Part shown: positions 9,844 to 18,678 of the stretch, in pieces
How positions within the stretch are numbered: the first letter of the stretch is position 1
How the letters are laid out: each line of letters starts with the position of its first letter
From: Planktothrix rubescens CCAP 1459/22
GTDB taxonomy: Bacteria; Cyanobacteriota; Cyanobacteriia; Cyanobacteriales; Microcoleaceae
DNA length: 64,000 nt
Assembly (NCBI GenBank): GCA_904830895.1
Contig: LR882958.1
Span: 862,001 to 926,000 of the forward strand
Reading direction: 5' to 3'
Notes under the pieces: model-generated
Told to the model about the DNA's origin: nothing
The model's input: the letters and a program-made list of their open reading frames with translations, nothing else
Databases searched by the model: none
Made by a program: the position numbers and the translations under genes

Positions 9844-10221
9844 CCCCGTCAGTCACCAGATCGAGGTCTTGAGTTCAGAAAAATGTCAGATGAGTTTCTC
9901 CATCAGGGATATAGACTTTGAGGGTTTTCAAGAGATTTTCCCAAAATGGCTGGGATTATTGTAAATTTTCGTTAAACTTATAATTAAATATAATCATATA
10001 TGGTATTTTATAAACATAAAATTATATGAATAACCAAGATATATTAGTGTTGAGTGCCAAATTAATGCAGTAGGATCAAATTATATCTTTACATCTATCG
10101 AATAAAATATTTATGGCGAGACAACAGCCTTTGTTGATGCCTATACTTTATTTGATTATGGATGTTAAGATAGAATATTTAGATTAAATTCATTTCTACA
10201 AATATTAGGTCTTAATTTTCT
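9844..10221. other. AT-rich intergenic region, nothing recognised
   Basis: 378 bp without a supported gene. It is strongly AT-rich between 9960 and 10210 and probably contains the promoter of the LabA-like gene, but I see no defined site. Confidence 0.5.
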
Positions 10222-10743
10222 ATGCCTAACGTAAAAAACCGTCTTTCTATTTTTGTGGACGGTAACAATATGTTCTATGCTCAACAAAAAAATGGTTGGT
10301 TTTTTGATCCCCGTAGGGTTTTGACCTATTTCAAAACAGAACAAGTGGATATCACCCTAGTCAATGCCTTCTGGTATACAGGACTCAAAGACCCCCAAGA
10401 TCAACGAGGATTCCGGGATGCTCTGATCAGTTTAGGTTATACAGTTCGCACTAAAATTCTCAAGGAATATTACGATGATAGTTCCGGTCGGTATTCCCAA
10501 AAAGCTAATTTAGATATTGAAATTGTTGTAGATATGTTTAATACCGTAGAACAATATGATCGGGTCGTCCTCTTTAGTGGAGATGGGGACTTTGAACGAG
10601 CGATTGAACTGTTACGATCTAAAAATACTCATATTACCGTTGTTTCTACAGAAGGAATGATCGCTAGAGAACTGCGGAATGCCACCGATCGTTATATCGA
10701 TCTCAACGATATTCGAGAACAGATTGAAAAAACAGACTATTAA
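10222..10743 (+). CDS. LabA-like NYN-domain protein
   Basis: A 173-residue protein of the LabA/DUF88 NYN family, PIN-like metal-dependent RNase folds. The acidic residues expected in the active site are visible: Asp in IFVDGNNMFYAQ, Asp in NLDIEIVVDM and the pair in LFSGDGDFERAIE. LabA of Synechococcus takes part in clock-related negative feedback on KaiC-dependent expression; whether this protein is the same orthologue is not decided by sequence reading. Starts at ATG 10222; stands alone, upstream of leuA, from which it is separated by short tandem repeats. Confidence 0.85.
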   Translation: MPNVKNRLSIFVDGNNMFYAQQKNGWFFDPRRVLTYFKTEQVDITLVNAFWYTGLKDPQDQRGFRDALISLGYTVRTKILKEYYDDSSGRYSQKANLDIEIVVDMFNTVEQYDRVVLFSGDGDFERAIELLRSKNTHITVVSTEGMIARELRNATDRYIDLNDIREQIEKTDY

Positions 10744-10751
10744 CGATTAGG

Positions 10752-10836
10752 GAACACCGGAACACCGGAACACCGAAACACCGGAACAGCCAAAAGTCAA
10801 CAGTCAACAGTCAACACTCAACAGTCAACAGTTAAC
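10752..10836. repeat. Short tandem repeats: AACACCGG octamers, then CAACAGT heptamers
   Basis: Several copies of GGAACACC at 10752-10787 are followed by CAACAGT/TCAACAG heptamers at 10797-10833. This is the STRR pattern of filamentous cyanobacteria. The array ends just before the leuA ribosome binding site. Confidence 0.9.
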
Positions 10837-10859
10837 GCTTACAAGGAGATTTTCCCGCG

Positions 10860-12479
10860 ATGAAATTTCAACCTAACCCCGACCGAATTATTATTTTTGA
10901 TACTACTTTGCGCGATGGCGAACAATGTCCGGGGGCTACCCTGAATGTAGATGAGAAGTTGGTAATTGCTCGACAATTAGCCCGTTTAGGGGTGGATGTA
11001 ATTGAGGCAGGATTTGCGATCGCCAGTCATGGGGATTTTGATGCGGTTTCTCGAATTGCAGAAGCAGTAGGTACGGAAGATGGCCCGGTGATTTGTAGTT
11101 TAGCCCGATCTGTGAAAGGGGATATTGAAGCAGCGGCTAAGGCGGTTTCTCCGGCTTTCCATCGCCGAATTCATACTTTTATTGCTACCAGCGATATCCA
11201 TTTGCAATATAAATTGAAAAAAACCCGGTCTGAGGTCTTGGATATTACCTCAGAAATGGTCGCCTATGCCAAATCCTTTGTCGATGATATTGAGTTTTCC
11301 CCTGAAGATGCGGGACGGTCTGACCCAGAATTTTTGTATCAAGTTTTGGAGCGAGCGATCGCAGCCGGGGCGACAACGGTTAATATACCTGATACCGTCG
11401 GTTATACCACCCCGGCGGAATTTGGGGCGATCATTAGAGGGATTAAGGAAAATGTCCCCAATATCGACCAAGCGATTATTTCCGTCCATGGCCATAATGA
11501 TTTGGGTTTGGCCGTTGCTAACTTCTTAGAAGCGGTAAAAAATGGGGCGCGACAGTTGGAATGCACGATTAATGGCATCGGAGAACGGGCTGGAAATGCC
11601 GCCTTAGAAGAACTGGTGATGGCTTTGCACGTCCGTCGGCAGTATTTTAATCCTTTTTTGGGTCGAGAGCCAGAATCAGAAGCCTCCTTGACCAATATTG
11701 ATACCCGCCAAATCTATAAAACCTCTCGCTTGGTTTCTAACTTGACGGGAATGTTAGTGCAACCGAATAAGGCGATTGTCGGGGCGAATGCTTTTGCCCA
11801 TGAGTCGGGAATTCATCAAGATGGGATATTAAAGCATAAACGCACCTATGAAATTATGGATGCTCAATCTATTGGGTTGAATGATAACCTGATTGTCTTG
11901 GGCAAACATTCCGGGCGTCATGCGTTTCAATCTCGGATGCGGGAGTTGGGATTTGAGTTAACCGACCCGGAGGTGAATAAGGCGTTTGTCCGGTTTAAGG
12001 AATTGGCCGATAAGAAAAAAGAAATCACCGATTGGGATTTGGAAGCCATTGTTAAGGATGAAATTCAACAAACCCCGGAATTATTTCACTTGGAATTTGT
12101 CCAGGTGTCCTGTGGAAATCAAGCCCGTCCCACGGCCACGGTGACAGTCCGCACCCCCGATGGTCAGGAATTAACCGATGCCGCGATTGGGACTGGCCCA
12201 GTGGATGCGGTCTATCAGGCGATTAACCGGGTCGCCAATGTGCCTAATGAGTTAATTGAGTTTTCTGTACAGTCGGTGACGGCGGGAATTGATGCGATTG
12301 GAGAAGTTACTATTCGGTTACGTTATCAAGACCGGGTATTTTCCGGTCATGCGGTTAATACCGATATTATTGTAGCCTCGGCTCAGGCCTATTTGAACGC
12401 TCTGAATCGTTTGTATGCTTCTATGCAGACCGAAAGTATACCCCAGTCTCAAGAGGTTGTCCAAAGTTCGGTGAGTTAA
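10860..12479 (+). CDS. leuA: 2-isopropylmalate synthase
   Basis: Condenses acetyl-CoA with 2-oxoisovalerate, the first committed step of leucine synthesis. The 539-residue protein has the HMGL-like TIM barrel: [16 protein letters not shown] (metal Asp and catalytic Arg), HGHNDLG (metal-binding His pair), [17 protein letters not shown]. The C-terminal LeuA regulatory domain (about residues 390-520), which usually mediates leucine feedback, is present. Length is standard. Ribosome binding site AAGGAG 8-9 nt before ATG 10860. No other leucine genes are adjacent. A stable hairpin lies just after the stop. Confidence 0.97.
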   Translation: MKFQPNPDRIIIFDTTLRDGEQCPGATLNVDEKLVIARQLARLGVDVIEAGFAIASHGDFDAVSRIAEAVGTEDGPVICSLARSVKGDIEAAAKAVSPAFHRRIHTFIATSDIHLQYKLKKTRSEVLDITSEMVAYAKSFVDDIEFSPEDAGRSDPEFLYQVLERAIAAGATTVNIPDTVGYTTPAEFGAIIRGIKENVPNIDQAIISVHGHNDLGLAVANFLEAVKNGARQLECTINGIGERAGNAALEELVMALHVRRQYFNPFLGREPESEASLTNIDTRQIYKTSRLVSNLTGMLVQPNKAIVGANAFAHESGIHQDGILKHKRTYEIMDAQSIGLNDNLIVLGKHSGRHAFQSRMRELGFELTDPEVNKAFVRFKELADKKKEITDWDLEAIVKDEIQQTPELFHLEFVQVSCGNQARPTATVTVRTPDGQELTDAAIGTGPVDAVYQAINRVANVPNELIEFSVQSVTAGIDAIGEVTIRLRYQDRVFSGHAVNTDIIVASAQAYLNALNRLYASMQTESIPQSQEVVQSSVS

Positions 12480-12489
12480 TTAGAAGGTA

Positions 12490-12516
12490 GTTGGCGGTTA
12501 ATGTTTAACCGTCAAC
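12490..12516 (+). terminator. Hairpin after leuA
   Basis: GTTGGCGGTTAA (12490-12501) pairs with TTAACCGTCAAC (12505-12516), 11 of 12 Watson-Crick, loop TGT, followed only by TTTC. It could end the leuA transcript, but its GTTGACGGTT-like arms also resemble the heptamer repeats of this genome. Confidence 0.5.
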
Positions 12517-12540
12517 TTTCAACCCATAATACTAAATTCC

Positions 12541-12738
12541 ATGAATCCAGAACCTTCGGAACAAGAGAAAAAAATTAAACAGGAAATGTTGTTGCAATAT
12601 GAAGCAGCAACGATGAAAACCAAAAAAGTCTTTATTGTGGTGATGGCAATTTTGACTTTATTTTTGGCTGGGTTAGGATTATTGACTTTTAAAAAGGCTA
12701 AAACGATCAATACCCCGGTAGAAAGAATACAAAATTAA
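12541..12738 (+). CDS. Small single-span membrane protein, unknown
   Basis: A 65-residue ORF with a charged N-terminal half (EPSEQEKKIKQEMLLQYE, likely helical) and one strong membrane segment, VFIVVMAILTLFLAGLGLL (about residues 29-47), then a short basic tail. No family recognised. ATG at 12541 follows the leuA terminator by 24 bp. The opposite-strand frame over the same bases is less plausible because it lacks such organised structure. Confidence 0.55.
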   Translation: MNPEPSEQEKKIKQEMLLQYEAATMKTKKVFIVVMAILTLFLAGLGLLTFKKAKTINTPVERIQN

Positions 12739-12892
12739 TTGCTAGGTCTGCTGGTTATGTAGGGAAGTTCTGAGATTAACCCAGGGTTTACTTATGAATC
12801 TGATTAAAAATTTAAACCAATGGGAAATTAGTTAATGTTAAACTGGAGGGTAGAATAAATGATAGGTAAATCATAAAAAGCCGTCATAAGTG

Positions 12893-12946
12893 GGTAATAG
12901 GTAATGGGTAATGGGTAATAGGTAATGGGTAATAAAAAGAGTTTAC
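12893..12946. repeat. GGTAATG heptamer array
   Basis: About seven copies of GGGTAAT/AGGTAAT in tandem, an STRR-type array in a 283-bp gap that has no gene. A stretch of CCCCTGCTCCCC/TGCTTCCCC units follows to 12977. Confidence 0.9.
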
Positions 12947-13021
12947 CCCCCCTGCTCCCCTGCTTCCCCTGCTTCCCCAAAAGACGGAGCTTTATAATGA
13001 ATTTTTTGGTAAGGACGAACC

Positions 13022-13462
13022 ATGTTACCCCAACCGATATCTGATGATCGTGTGCTAAGTCAGTCTTTGCATCAGGCGTTAATTAAACGTTTCTCTGACG
13101 CTCTCACTCCCTTAAACCAGTCTCAACTTTCTGAATGTAGCTTTGGTTTTGCTCCTAGTCCCACCGGAGTCAAAACCTTTTTTATTGTTACCCCTTCTTT
13201 GTTAGCGGCGGAAACATTACTCGTGGATCTCGATCAAATTCTTGAACGAGTGCAAACCTTAATGATTGGAGTTGGACAGGTGGCTGTTTGTATTCAACCT
13301 CAAAACAATCCGGCAGAAACCCCTTCCTCCTCATTGGTTTGTCACCCGTCCGGCCCCCACAAACCCCCTGTGCACGGAGAGCTTGGGGAGGGGTTTCACC
13401 CTGAATATATGATGTGTAAAGTTTTTCCTGTCAACAGTACCATCCCCTGTTTAGAAGATTAA
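13022..13462 (+). CDS. Conserved-looking hypothetical protein, 146 aa
   Basis: No family recognised. The first 105 residues look like a compact domain (FGFAPSPTGVKTFFIVTPSL, DLDQILERVQTLMIGVGQVAVC). Residues about 107-130 (VCHPSGPHKPPVHGELGEG) are encoded by a G/C-rich, partly palindromic DNA stretch at 13341-13400 that resembles the repeat at the end of the ABC ATPase gene near 42468; it looks like a repeat insertion carried in frame. ATG 13022 follows a repeat array. The stop overlaps the stop region of the convergent glycosyltransferase by 4 bp. Confidence 0.6.
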   Translation: MLPQPISDDRVLSQSLHQALIKRFSDALTPLNQSQLSECSFGFAPSPTGVKTFFIVTPSLLAAETLLVDLDQILERVQTLMIGVGQVAVCIQPQNNPAETPSSSLVCHPSGPHKPPVHGELGEGFHPEYMMCKVFPVNSTIPCLED

Positions 13463-14505
13463 TGGGCTTTTGAGTTATTGCTCTTACCATTAGATTCGAT
13501 CACTTCACGAACTCGATAGATCGGTCGATCTTGGGATTCGTGATAGGTTCGCATTGAGAGTTCGGCTAATAGACCAAAACAAAAGAGTTGAATTCCGGTA
13601 AGGGTCATGAGTACCGCCAGGGTAAGTAAGGGACGAGCGGCAATCTCTTGGCCTAAGACCAGGCGAATAAAACTCAAATAAGCACCAACAACAATTCCAA
13701 CCCCAAAAGCTGATATTCCCAACAGACCAAAAACGTGCATGGGTCGAGTTAGGAATTTTTTGATAAAAGAAATCGTTAACAGATCCATCACCACCCTAAA
13801 GGTGCGATCTAAACCATACTTACTCTGACCAAAACGACGAGCATGATGGTTAACTGGAATTTCAGTAATTTTTGCCCCTTCAATAAATGCTAAAGCGGGT
13901 AAAAATCGGTGTAATTCTCCATAGAGGTTCATATCGGCGATTAACTCAGTCCGGTAGGCTTTGAGGGAACAGCCATAGTCATGTAACTGCACTCCGGTCA
14001 TTTTGCTAATCAGCCAGTTCGCAATGCGGGAGGGAAGCAAACGGCTCAATTTATCATCCTGTCGATTTTTCCGCCAACCACTGACGACATCATACCCCTT
14101 ACCTAATTCCCTCAGCAGGAGTGCAATATCCTGGGGATCGTTTTGTAAATCACCATCCAGGGTAATGATCACCTGACCCTGGGAATACTTAAACCCCGCC
14201 GCCATGGCTGCGGTCTGACCATAATTACGCCGGAGAACAATGGCTTTAAGATTAGGATTAATTTCGGCTTGTTGTTTCAGGAGTTCCGTAGACCCATCGC
14301 TTGACCCATCATCAACACAAATCAATTCATAGGTTAAACCCAAATCGGCCATATTTGTATCAATCGCTGCAATCAGTCGGGGTAAACTTTCTACTTCATT
14401 GTAAATAGGTACAACGATTGAAATAGCTAAGGTGTGGGAATCAAAAATCAAATCTCCATATTCAGGTTCTGGAGTTTTTAAAATTGGTGCTTGTGAAATA
14501 TCCAT
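13459..14505 (-). CDS. Family 2 glycosyltransferase (GtrB/DPM1-like) with two C-terminal membrane spans
   Basis: Transfers a sugar from a nucleotide sugar to polyprenyl phosphate, judging by family. GT-A fold residues 25-250: ISIVVPIYNEVESLP, CVDDGSSDGS, the metal motif in ITLDGDLQNDP, and GYDVVSGWRKNRQD. Two membrane segments follow (about residues 255-280 and 290-315), typical of the GtrB/ArnC/YfdH group that feeds lipid-linked sugars to flippases and membrane glycosyltransferases. 348 residues, normal for the group. ATG at 14505. Divergent from the NACHT gene and convergent with the preceding small gene. Confidence 0.9.
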   Translation of the reverse strand: MDISQAPILKTPEPEYGDLIFDSHTLAISIVVPIYNEVESLPRLIAAIDTNMADLGLTYELICVDDGSSDGSTELLKQQAEINPNLKAIVLRRNYGQTAAMAAGFKYSQGQVIITLDGDLQNDPQDIALLLRELGKGYDVVSGWRKNRQDDKLSRLLPSRIANWLISKMTGVQLHDYGCSLKAYRTELIADMNLYGELHRFLPALAFIEGAKITEIPVNHHARRFGQSKYGLDRTFRVVMDLLTISFIKKFLTRPMHVFGLLGISAFGVGIVVGAYLSFIRLVLGQEIAARPLLTLAVLMTLTGIQLFCFGLLAELSMRTYHESQDRPIYRVREVIESNGKSNNSKAH

Positions 14506-14693
14506 TTTTATCTTTTTAAATCAATTATCAAATCCCAGTCCTGAATGCTTACACAGCTTTAGACTGTTTTATTGTAGAGGTTTGAAGACAAAATTCCTAT
14601 GTTTTTTTCACAGAAGATTTGGGATTGCTATATACTGGTGATATTTTCGCGGAAACGGGTAGGTTACAGTTTTTCACTTATTCTAAATTTTCA

Positions 14694-16088
14694 ATGTCAA
14701 AATTGACTTCTTCCCAGGTTCAATTACACAATCGTCAAAAGTTGCTGCTTCAAGTCCAAAATGAAGTGAGACAGTATCGCTTACAATCTTTACATCGAGG
14801 GGTATTAACTTATTTAGCTCAAGAAACGCCACCCTTGAAAATGCGACGAATCTGGGATGTGGAGTTAAAAGTTAGTCATCATCCGAGTGTTCGTTTAACG
14901 AATGATACGGGAATTATTCAAGTTTTTGATCGTTTAAATGGCAGATTATTAATTTTAGGATCGACCGGTTCGGGAAAAACTACAACCTTAATCGGATTAG
15001 CTAAAGTATTAGTTAGTCGCGCTCAAACTGATGTTGAAGAACCTATCCCTGTTTTACTGGATTTATCAACTTGGAAGAATCCCGATCAATTGATTATGGA
15101 TTGGATTGTTGAACAGCTACATATTAAGTATGGAATTTCTATTGCTGTGGTTCAAAATTGGATTCAACAGCTTCAGATTTTACCATTAATTGATGGATTA
15201 GATAAACTTTCTTTGAATCAACAAGTTAAATATATTCAACAAATTAATCAAATGTTGAATGGGGATGTTTCACCTTTACATTTGGTGATCTGTGCTAATG
15301 TTATAAGTTATCAAAAATTATCGGAACGCTTGGATTTGAATGGAGCTATTTTTTTACGTCCTTTAACGATTCCACAAATTAAAGATTATTTAATTAATTC
15401 TCGTAGTCGAGAACTTTGGCACAATATTGAAACGGATAAACCGTTATTAAATTTAGCAAAAACACCGCTATATTTAACGATGATGACATTAGCCTATGAA
15501 GAAATTTTAATCATGTCTTGGAAACATCTTAATTCCTTTGAGGAACAGCGTGATTATTTATTTAATGCTTATATTCGTCGTCAACTAAATCAGGATATTC
15601 ATAAATCCCAATATCTCCCCGGAAAAGCTCCTAAATCCGAAGGTTTTAGACGATGGTTAGGATGGTTAGCGACTCGACTAATAACCGATGAAGTCACAGA
15701 ATTTTCAGTAGAAAAAATACCGATTCATTGGTTAGATGAGAATGAACAAAAACAGCGTTATAAGTTAATATTAAAGTTAATTCTAGGTTTGATTTGGGGA
15801 ATTATTCTAATATTAATATTAGCAGGAGTTATTCTCAGAACAACTCCACTTTTAATCCTGGGGATGGGATTGGGATTATTATGGGCAATTTTATTAGAAA
15901 AATCGGGTTTAAAGCAAAAAATAGAACAGTTTGTAATTCGATGGATTTTGTGGAAAGATGGGAATATTCCTTGGAATTATCAACGATTTTTGAATGATGC
16001 TACGGATAAGTTATTATTACAAAAAAATGGCGATCGCTATCGTTTTATTAATCGTTTATTACGGGATCATTTTTATAATAAAATTTAA
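14694..16088 (+). CDS. NACHT-domain NTPase with C-terminal membrane segments
   Basis: STAND-class NTPase. Walker A is LILGSTGSGKTTTL; Walker B with the NACHT signature is ILPLIDGLDKL; a sensor-like segment HLVICANVISYQ follows, then a winged-helix-like region. Two or three hydrophobic stretches near residues 385-430 (LILGLIWGIILILILAGVI, TPLLILGMGLGLLWAILL) predict membrane anchoring. NACHT proteins are signalling or defence switches, but no effector or sensor domain is recognisable here beyond these. The frame is open from 14619, yet ATG 14694 (MSKLTSSQ) is a better start because the upstream extension has no ATG. The gene is AT-richer than the neighbouring glycosyltransferase. Confidence 0.82.
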   Translation: MSKLTSSQVQLHNRQKLLLQVQNEVRQYRLQSLHRGVLTYLAQETPPLKMRRIWDVELKVSHHPSVRLTNDTGIIQVFDRLNGRLLILGSTGSGKTTTLIGLAKVLVSRAQTDVEEPIPVLLDLSTWKNPDQLIMDWIVEQLHIKYGISIAVVQNWIQQLQILPLIDGLDKLSLNQQVKYIQQINQMLNGDVSPLHLVICANVISYQKLSERLDLNGAIFLRPLTIPQIKDYLINSRSRELWHNIETDKPLLNLAKTPLYLTMMTLAYEEILIMSWKHLNSFEEQRDYLFNAYIRRQLNQDIHKSQYLPGKAPKSEGFRRWLGWLATRLITDEVTEFSVEKIPIHWLDENEQKQRYKLILKLILGLIWGIILILILAGVILRTTPLLILGMGLGLLWAILLEKSGLKQKIEQFVIRWILWKDGNIPWNYQRFLNDATDKLLLQKNGDRYRFINRLLRDHFYNKI

Positions 16089-16161
16089 TAGTTAAACTAG
16101 AATAATTGCACTCTTTGTCATGCTGAGTGAGCGGAAAAATCAAGATAAAATTCCAAATAAT

Positions 16162-16208
16162 GCAACCCCAGAAACCCCAGATATTTGATTTATGGGGTTA
16201 TTTGGGGT
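16162..16208. repeat. Hairpin with ACCCCA arms
   Basis: ACCCCAGAAACCCCA (about 16165-16179) pairs imperfectly with TGGGGTTATTTGGGGT (16193-16208). It follows the NACHT gene by about 75 bp and could end its transcript, though there is no T-run. Confidence 0.45.
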
Positions 16209-16245
16209 AGAGTAGTGATCGCACATTATCTAATAAACAAATTCT

Positions 16246-16509
16246 ATGGAATACAATCACATCCCTCTTGATTCTGTTGAAAAGATAAGTTCATTAGGAG
16301 GGTTGCTTTCTGAATATTATCAGTATCGGGTAATTTCCGAACAAGGTAATTACTACGAACGAGCAATACCTCGCCTGGAAGAAGGTAAGCAAGGGGTCTG
16401 TAAAGAAAATATTGTTTATGATTTTGAAAAAATCCATCCGCGTATTTATAACATGAAGATGCCTTATTCTGTACACGAAATTAGAAGGCAGAAAGAAAAG
16501 CAGAAATAG
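16246..16509 (+). CDS. Small hypothetical protein, 87 aa
   Basis: Starts MEYNHIPLDSVEKISS and ends in a basic tail (RRQKEKQK). No family recognised; no membrane segment. The composition is soluble and mixed, and the ORF has an ATG start, but no clear ribosome binding site. It lies alone between the NACHT gene and the CRISPR-like repeats. Confidence 0.45.
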   Translation: MEYNHIPLDSVEKISSLGGLLSEYYQYRVISEQGNYYERAIPRLEEGKQGVCKENIVYDFEKIHPRIYNMKMPYSVHEIRRQKEKQK

Positions 16510-16613
16510 TTTTAGCGATCGCAACTCCCTCTCTTGTCACGATTTAATAGAAATTAGCAATTGATTTATTGAGTAATTTAGGATAAAATCAAGCAAACAA
16601 CAAGGAGTTAACG

Positions 16614-16670
16614 ATGCAAATTAATCCACAGGAAATCGTTTCAAATGCTTTGGATGAGACTTTCAACTAA
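16614..16670 (+). pseudogene. Gene start truncated at the CRISPR-like repeat
   Basis: AAGGAG at 16602-16607 precedes ATG 16614, giving MQINPQEIVSNALDE and then, entering the first CRISPR-like repeat, TFN and a stop. A good ribosome binding site on an 18-codon frame suggests the beginning of a real gene cut short. Downstream, 16785-16831 can be read as an end of a frame (SLQEHFADKI, stop), but in a different phase. I cannot name the original gene. Confidence 0.35.
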
Positions 16671-16768
16671 TAGAATCCCGTTCGCGGGACTGAAACATAA
16701 CAGGGAGTTATTTCACACCATTTGGAGAATACTTTCAACTAATAGAATCCCGTTCGCGGGACTGAAAA
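16660..16768. CRISPR. Minimal CRISPR-like array: two 37-bp repeats, one 35-bp spacer
   Basis: Repeats at 16660-16696 and 16732-16768 begin CTTTCAACTAATAGAATCCC and end TTCGCGGGACTGAAAC; only the last base differs (C versus A). They contain the hairpin TCCCG-TTCG-CGGGA and the ACTGAAAC-type 3' end seen in many cyanobacterial CRISPR repeats. The spacer is 16697-16731. No cas genes or leader are recognisable within the window. The array could be a relic or an isolated unit, and the lost terminal C in repeat 2 fits a degenerate last repeat. Confidence 0.75.
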
Positions 16769-16839
16769 AAATCTAGTATTTTATATCAAAATCATTGTTC
16801 ATTACAAGAACATTTTGCTGATAAAATTTAAACAGGAAA

Positions 16840-17271
16840 TTATTCAATATTCAATAATTGTTCAAGGGTGTAGGGACATTCTAAAGGAAAATCAACAGAA
16901 TTTTGAGTTTTAATTTTCACAAATCCTAACGCATCTTGATAGATAGAGTCAAATTCTGAATCTAAATAATTACGGAGATTTGTGGTAATTTTTCGTCTCA
17001 ACTGAACTCTAAAACTATAGATTTCTTCTTCCGGGTGAACTCTATTATACTCAACTTCCCCTGTCCAATATTGCAGTAATAATAAATGACGGATAATCTG
17101 TTCCAAAAGACTCACTACCGCGTTTTTCTTTTCCCTACCCAAATCCTCTAATTCCTCAATTAAATTTTCTAAATCTAGCTGTTCAAATTGGTGATTTTTA
17201 ATCAATTTAACCGTTTCTTGTAACCATTCAACATCATCGGTTTCATAGAGTGTTTTTAAATCCATGATCAT
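16840..17271 (-). CDS. DUF29 family protein
   Basis: A 143-residue protein of the DUF29 family, abundant in cyanobacteria and of unknown function; typical features are LYETDDVEWLQETVKLIKN at the start, the NLIEELEDLGREKKNAVVS helix and the RHLLLLQYW segment. Possible starts are ATG 17271 (MIMDLK) and ATG 17265 (MDLK); GGAGG lies about 10 nt before 17271, favouring that one. Stands alone on the minus strand downstream of lpxA, 36 bp apart, so it may be co-transcribed with the lipid A genes. Confidence 0.85.
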   Translation of the reverse strand: MIMDLKTLYETDDVEWLQETVKLIKNHQFEQLDLENLIEELEDLGREKKNAVVSLLEQIIRHLLLLQYWTGEVEYNRVHPEEEIYSFRVQLRRKITTNLRNYLDSEFDSIYQDALGFVKIKTQNSVDFPLECPYTLEQLLNIE

Positions 17272-17307
17272 CAATCATTCACCTCCCTAAATTGGATAAA
17301 ATTGTGC

Positions 17308-18123
17308 TTAATCTTCCTTTGTTTTGCGTTTTCCCCCCGGAGTCATTCCCCGACGTCCGGGATCGTTTTGAGAACGTTTAATAAACTGGCGTAAATGTTG
17401 AATCGCCGCATGATCCGGTAATAAATCTAACTGTTCTAATCCTTGGGTAAAAGAATATTCAGAACGATATAATAACCGAAAGGCTTTCTTTAATAAAGAA
17501 AAATCATCGGAAGTAAATCCCGCCCGTTTTAACCCGACTAAATTAAGCGATCGCACCCGAGAAGGATTCCCCTCAACTAACACAAACGGAGGTACATCTC
17601 GATCAATCCTGGTCATGCCGCCAATCATGGCTAATTGCCCAATATGCACAAATTGATGCACCCCTAAAACCCCACTTAATCGGGCTTTTGATTCAATATA
17701 AACATGACCCGCTAGGGCGACAGAATTGGCAATTACCACCTGATCTTCAATCACACAATTATGGGCCACATGAACATAGGCCATTAATAGATTTTGATTC
17801 CCAATAATCGTAGCGTCCCCGGCATTTGTAGCGCGATTAATTGTGACATATTCCCGAATCAGATTATCATTACCAATTTTAACTAAACTCAAAGAACCAT
17901 CATATTTGAGATCTTGAGGTTCCGAACCAATTACCGCCCCCGGAAAAAATTGATTGCGATCGCCAATTTCCGTGCGGCCATGAATCACAACATGGGAACC
18001 AATGACCGTATCCGCACCGACCTTAACATATTCCCCAATTACAGCATAAGCGCCAACTTGAACTGTAGGATGGAGTTCTGCACCAGGATGAATCACAGCA
18101 GTGGGGTGAATTAAGGTCGTCAT
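17308..18123 (-). CDS. lpxA: UDP-N-acetylglucosamine O-acyltransferase
   Basis: First step of lipid A synthesis: moves an R-3-hydroxyacyl chain from ACP to UDP-GlcNAc in the cytosol. The 271-residue protein is a left-handed beta-helix with hexapeptide repeats (IHPTAVIHPGAELHP, VGAYAVIGEYVKVG) and the catalytic His in AYVHVAHNCVIED. The C-terminal helical domain is present, and the tail is basic. Third gene of lpxC-fabZ-lpxA, 40 bp after fabZ, transcribed together by position. lpxB, often next in this cluster, is not here. Confidence 0.96.
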   Translation of the reverse strand: MTTLIHPTAVIHPGAELHPTVQVGAYAVIGEYVKVGADTVIGSHVVIHGRTEIGDRNQFFPGAVIGSEPQDLKYDGSLSLVKIGNDNLIREYVTINRATNAGDATIIGNQNLLMAYVHVAHNCVIEDQVVIANSVALAGHVYIESKARLSGVLGVHQFVHIGQLAMIGGMTRIDRDVPPFVLVEGNPSRVRSLNLVGLKRAGFTSDDFSLLKKAFRLLYRSEYSFTQGLEQLDLLPDHAAIQHLRQFIKRSQNDPGRRGMTPGGKRKTKED

Positions 18124-18163
18124 AGAAATTAAAATGGGTTAAAACCTAACAAGGTATAAGAAT

Positions 18164-18625
18164 TCAGTCTACAAGAGAGAACATTAGTTCTCCTTCACAG
18201 GCCAGTTTACCATCGACTTCGGCGCGAGCTTGCATTTTACCGAAACGGCGTTGTTTCACGACCAATAATTCTGTAGTCATGATCAATTGATCCCCCGGAA
18301 CTACGGGACGACGGAATCGGACTTTATCAATTCCCGCAAATAAAAACAAACTACCTTTTAAATCAGGAAGTTGAGTTAAAACCACTCCTCCGACTTGGGC
18401 CATGGCTTCCACAATTAAAACTCCGGGCATAATTGGACGTCCGGGGAAGTGGCCTTGAAAATGGGGTTCATTAATGGTGACATTTTTGAGGCCCACGGCC
18501 TTTTTACCCGGGACATATTCAATAATTCGATCCACCAACGCAAAGGGATAGCGATGGGGTAATAGATTTTGAATCTCCTCAATCATCAATACTGTTTCAG
18601 CGTTCAACACAGGGGCGTCGTCCAT
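18164..18625 (-). CDS. fabZ: 3-hydroxyacyl-ACP dehydratase
   Basis: Dehydrates 3-hydroxyacyl-ACP in fatty acid elongation, competing with LpxA for the same substrate. The hot-dog fold signature is clear: [14 protein letters not shown] and [17 protein letters not shown], which holds the catalytic His; the catalytic Glu is in [11 protein letters not shown]. 153 residues, standard. Middle gene of the lpxC-fabZ-lpxA group. Confidence 0.97.
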   Translation of the reverse strand: MDDAPVLNAETVLMIEEIQNLLPHRYPFALVDRIIEYVPGKKAVGLKNVTINEPHFQGHFPGRPIMPGVLIVEAMAQVGGVVLTQLPDLKGSLFLFAGIDKVRFRRPVVPGDQLIMTTELLVVKQRRFGKMQARAEVDGKLACEGELMFSLVD

Positions 18626-18661
18626 ATCCGATGAATTTAAGTTAACGTTAGTGGTAGAAAG

Positions 18662-18677
18662 AAGCCCTAAAGGGCTT
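18662..18677. repeat. Short palindrome between lpxC and fabZ
   Basis: AAGCCC-TAAA-GGGCTT, in the 53-bp gap between the two genes. On the transcribed strand it is followed by CTTTCT, a weak T-run, so partial attenuation between lpxC and fabZ is possible. Confidence 0.5.
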
Positions 18678-18678
18678 A

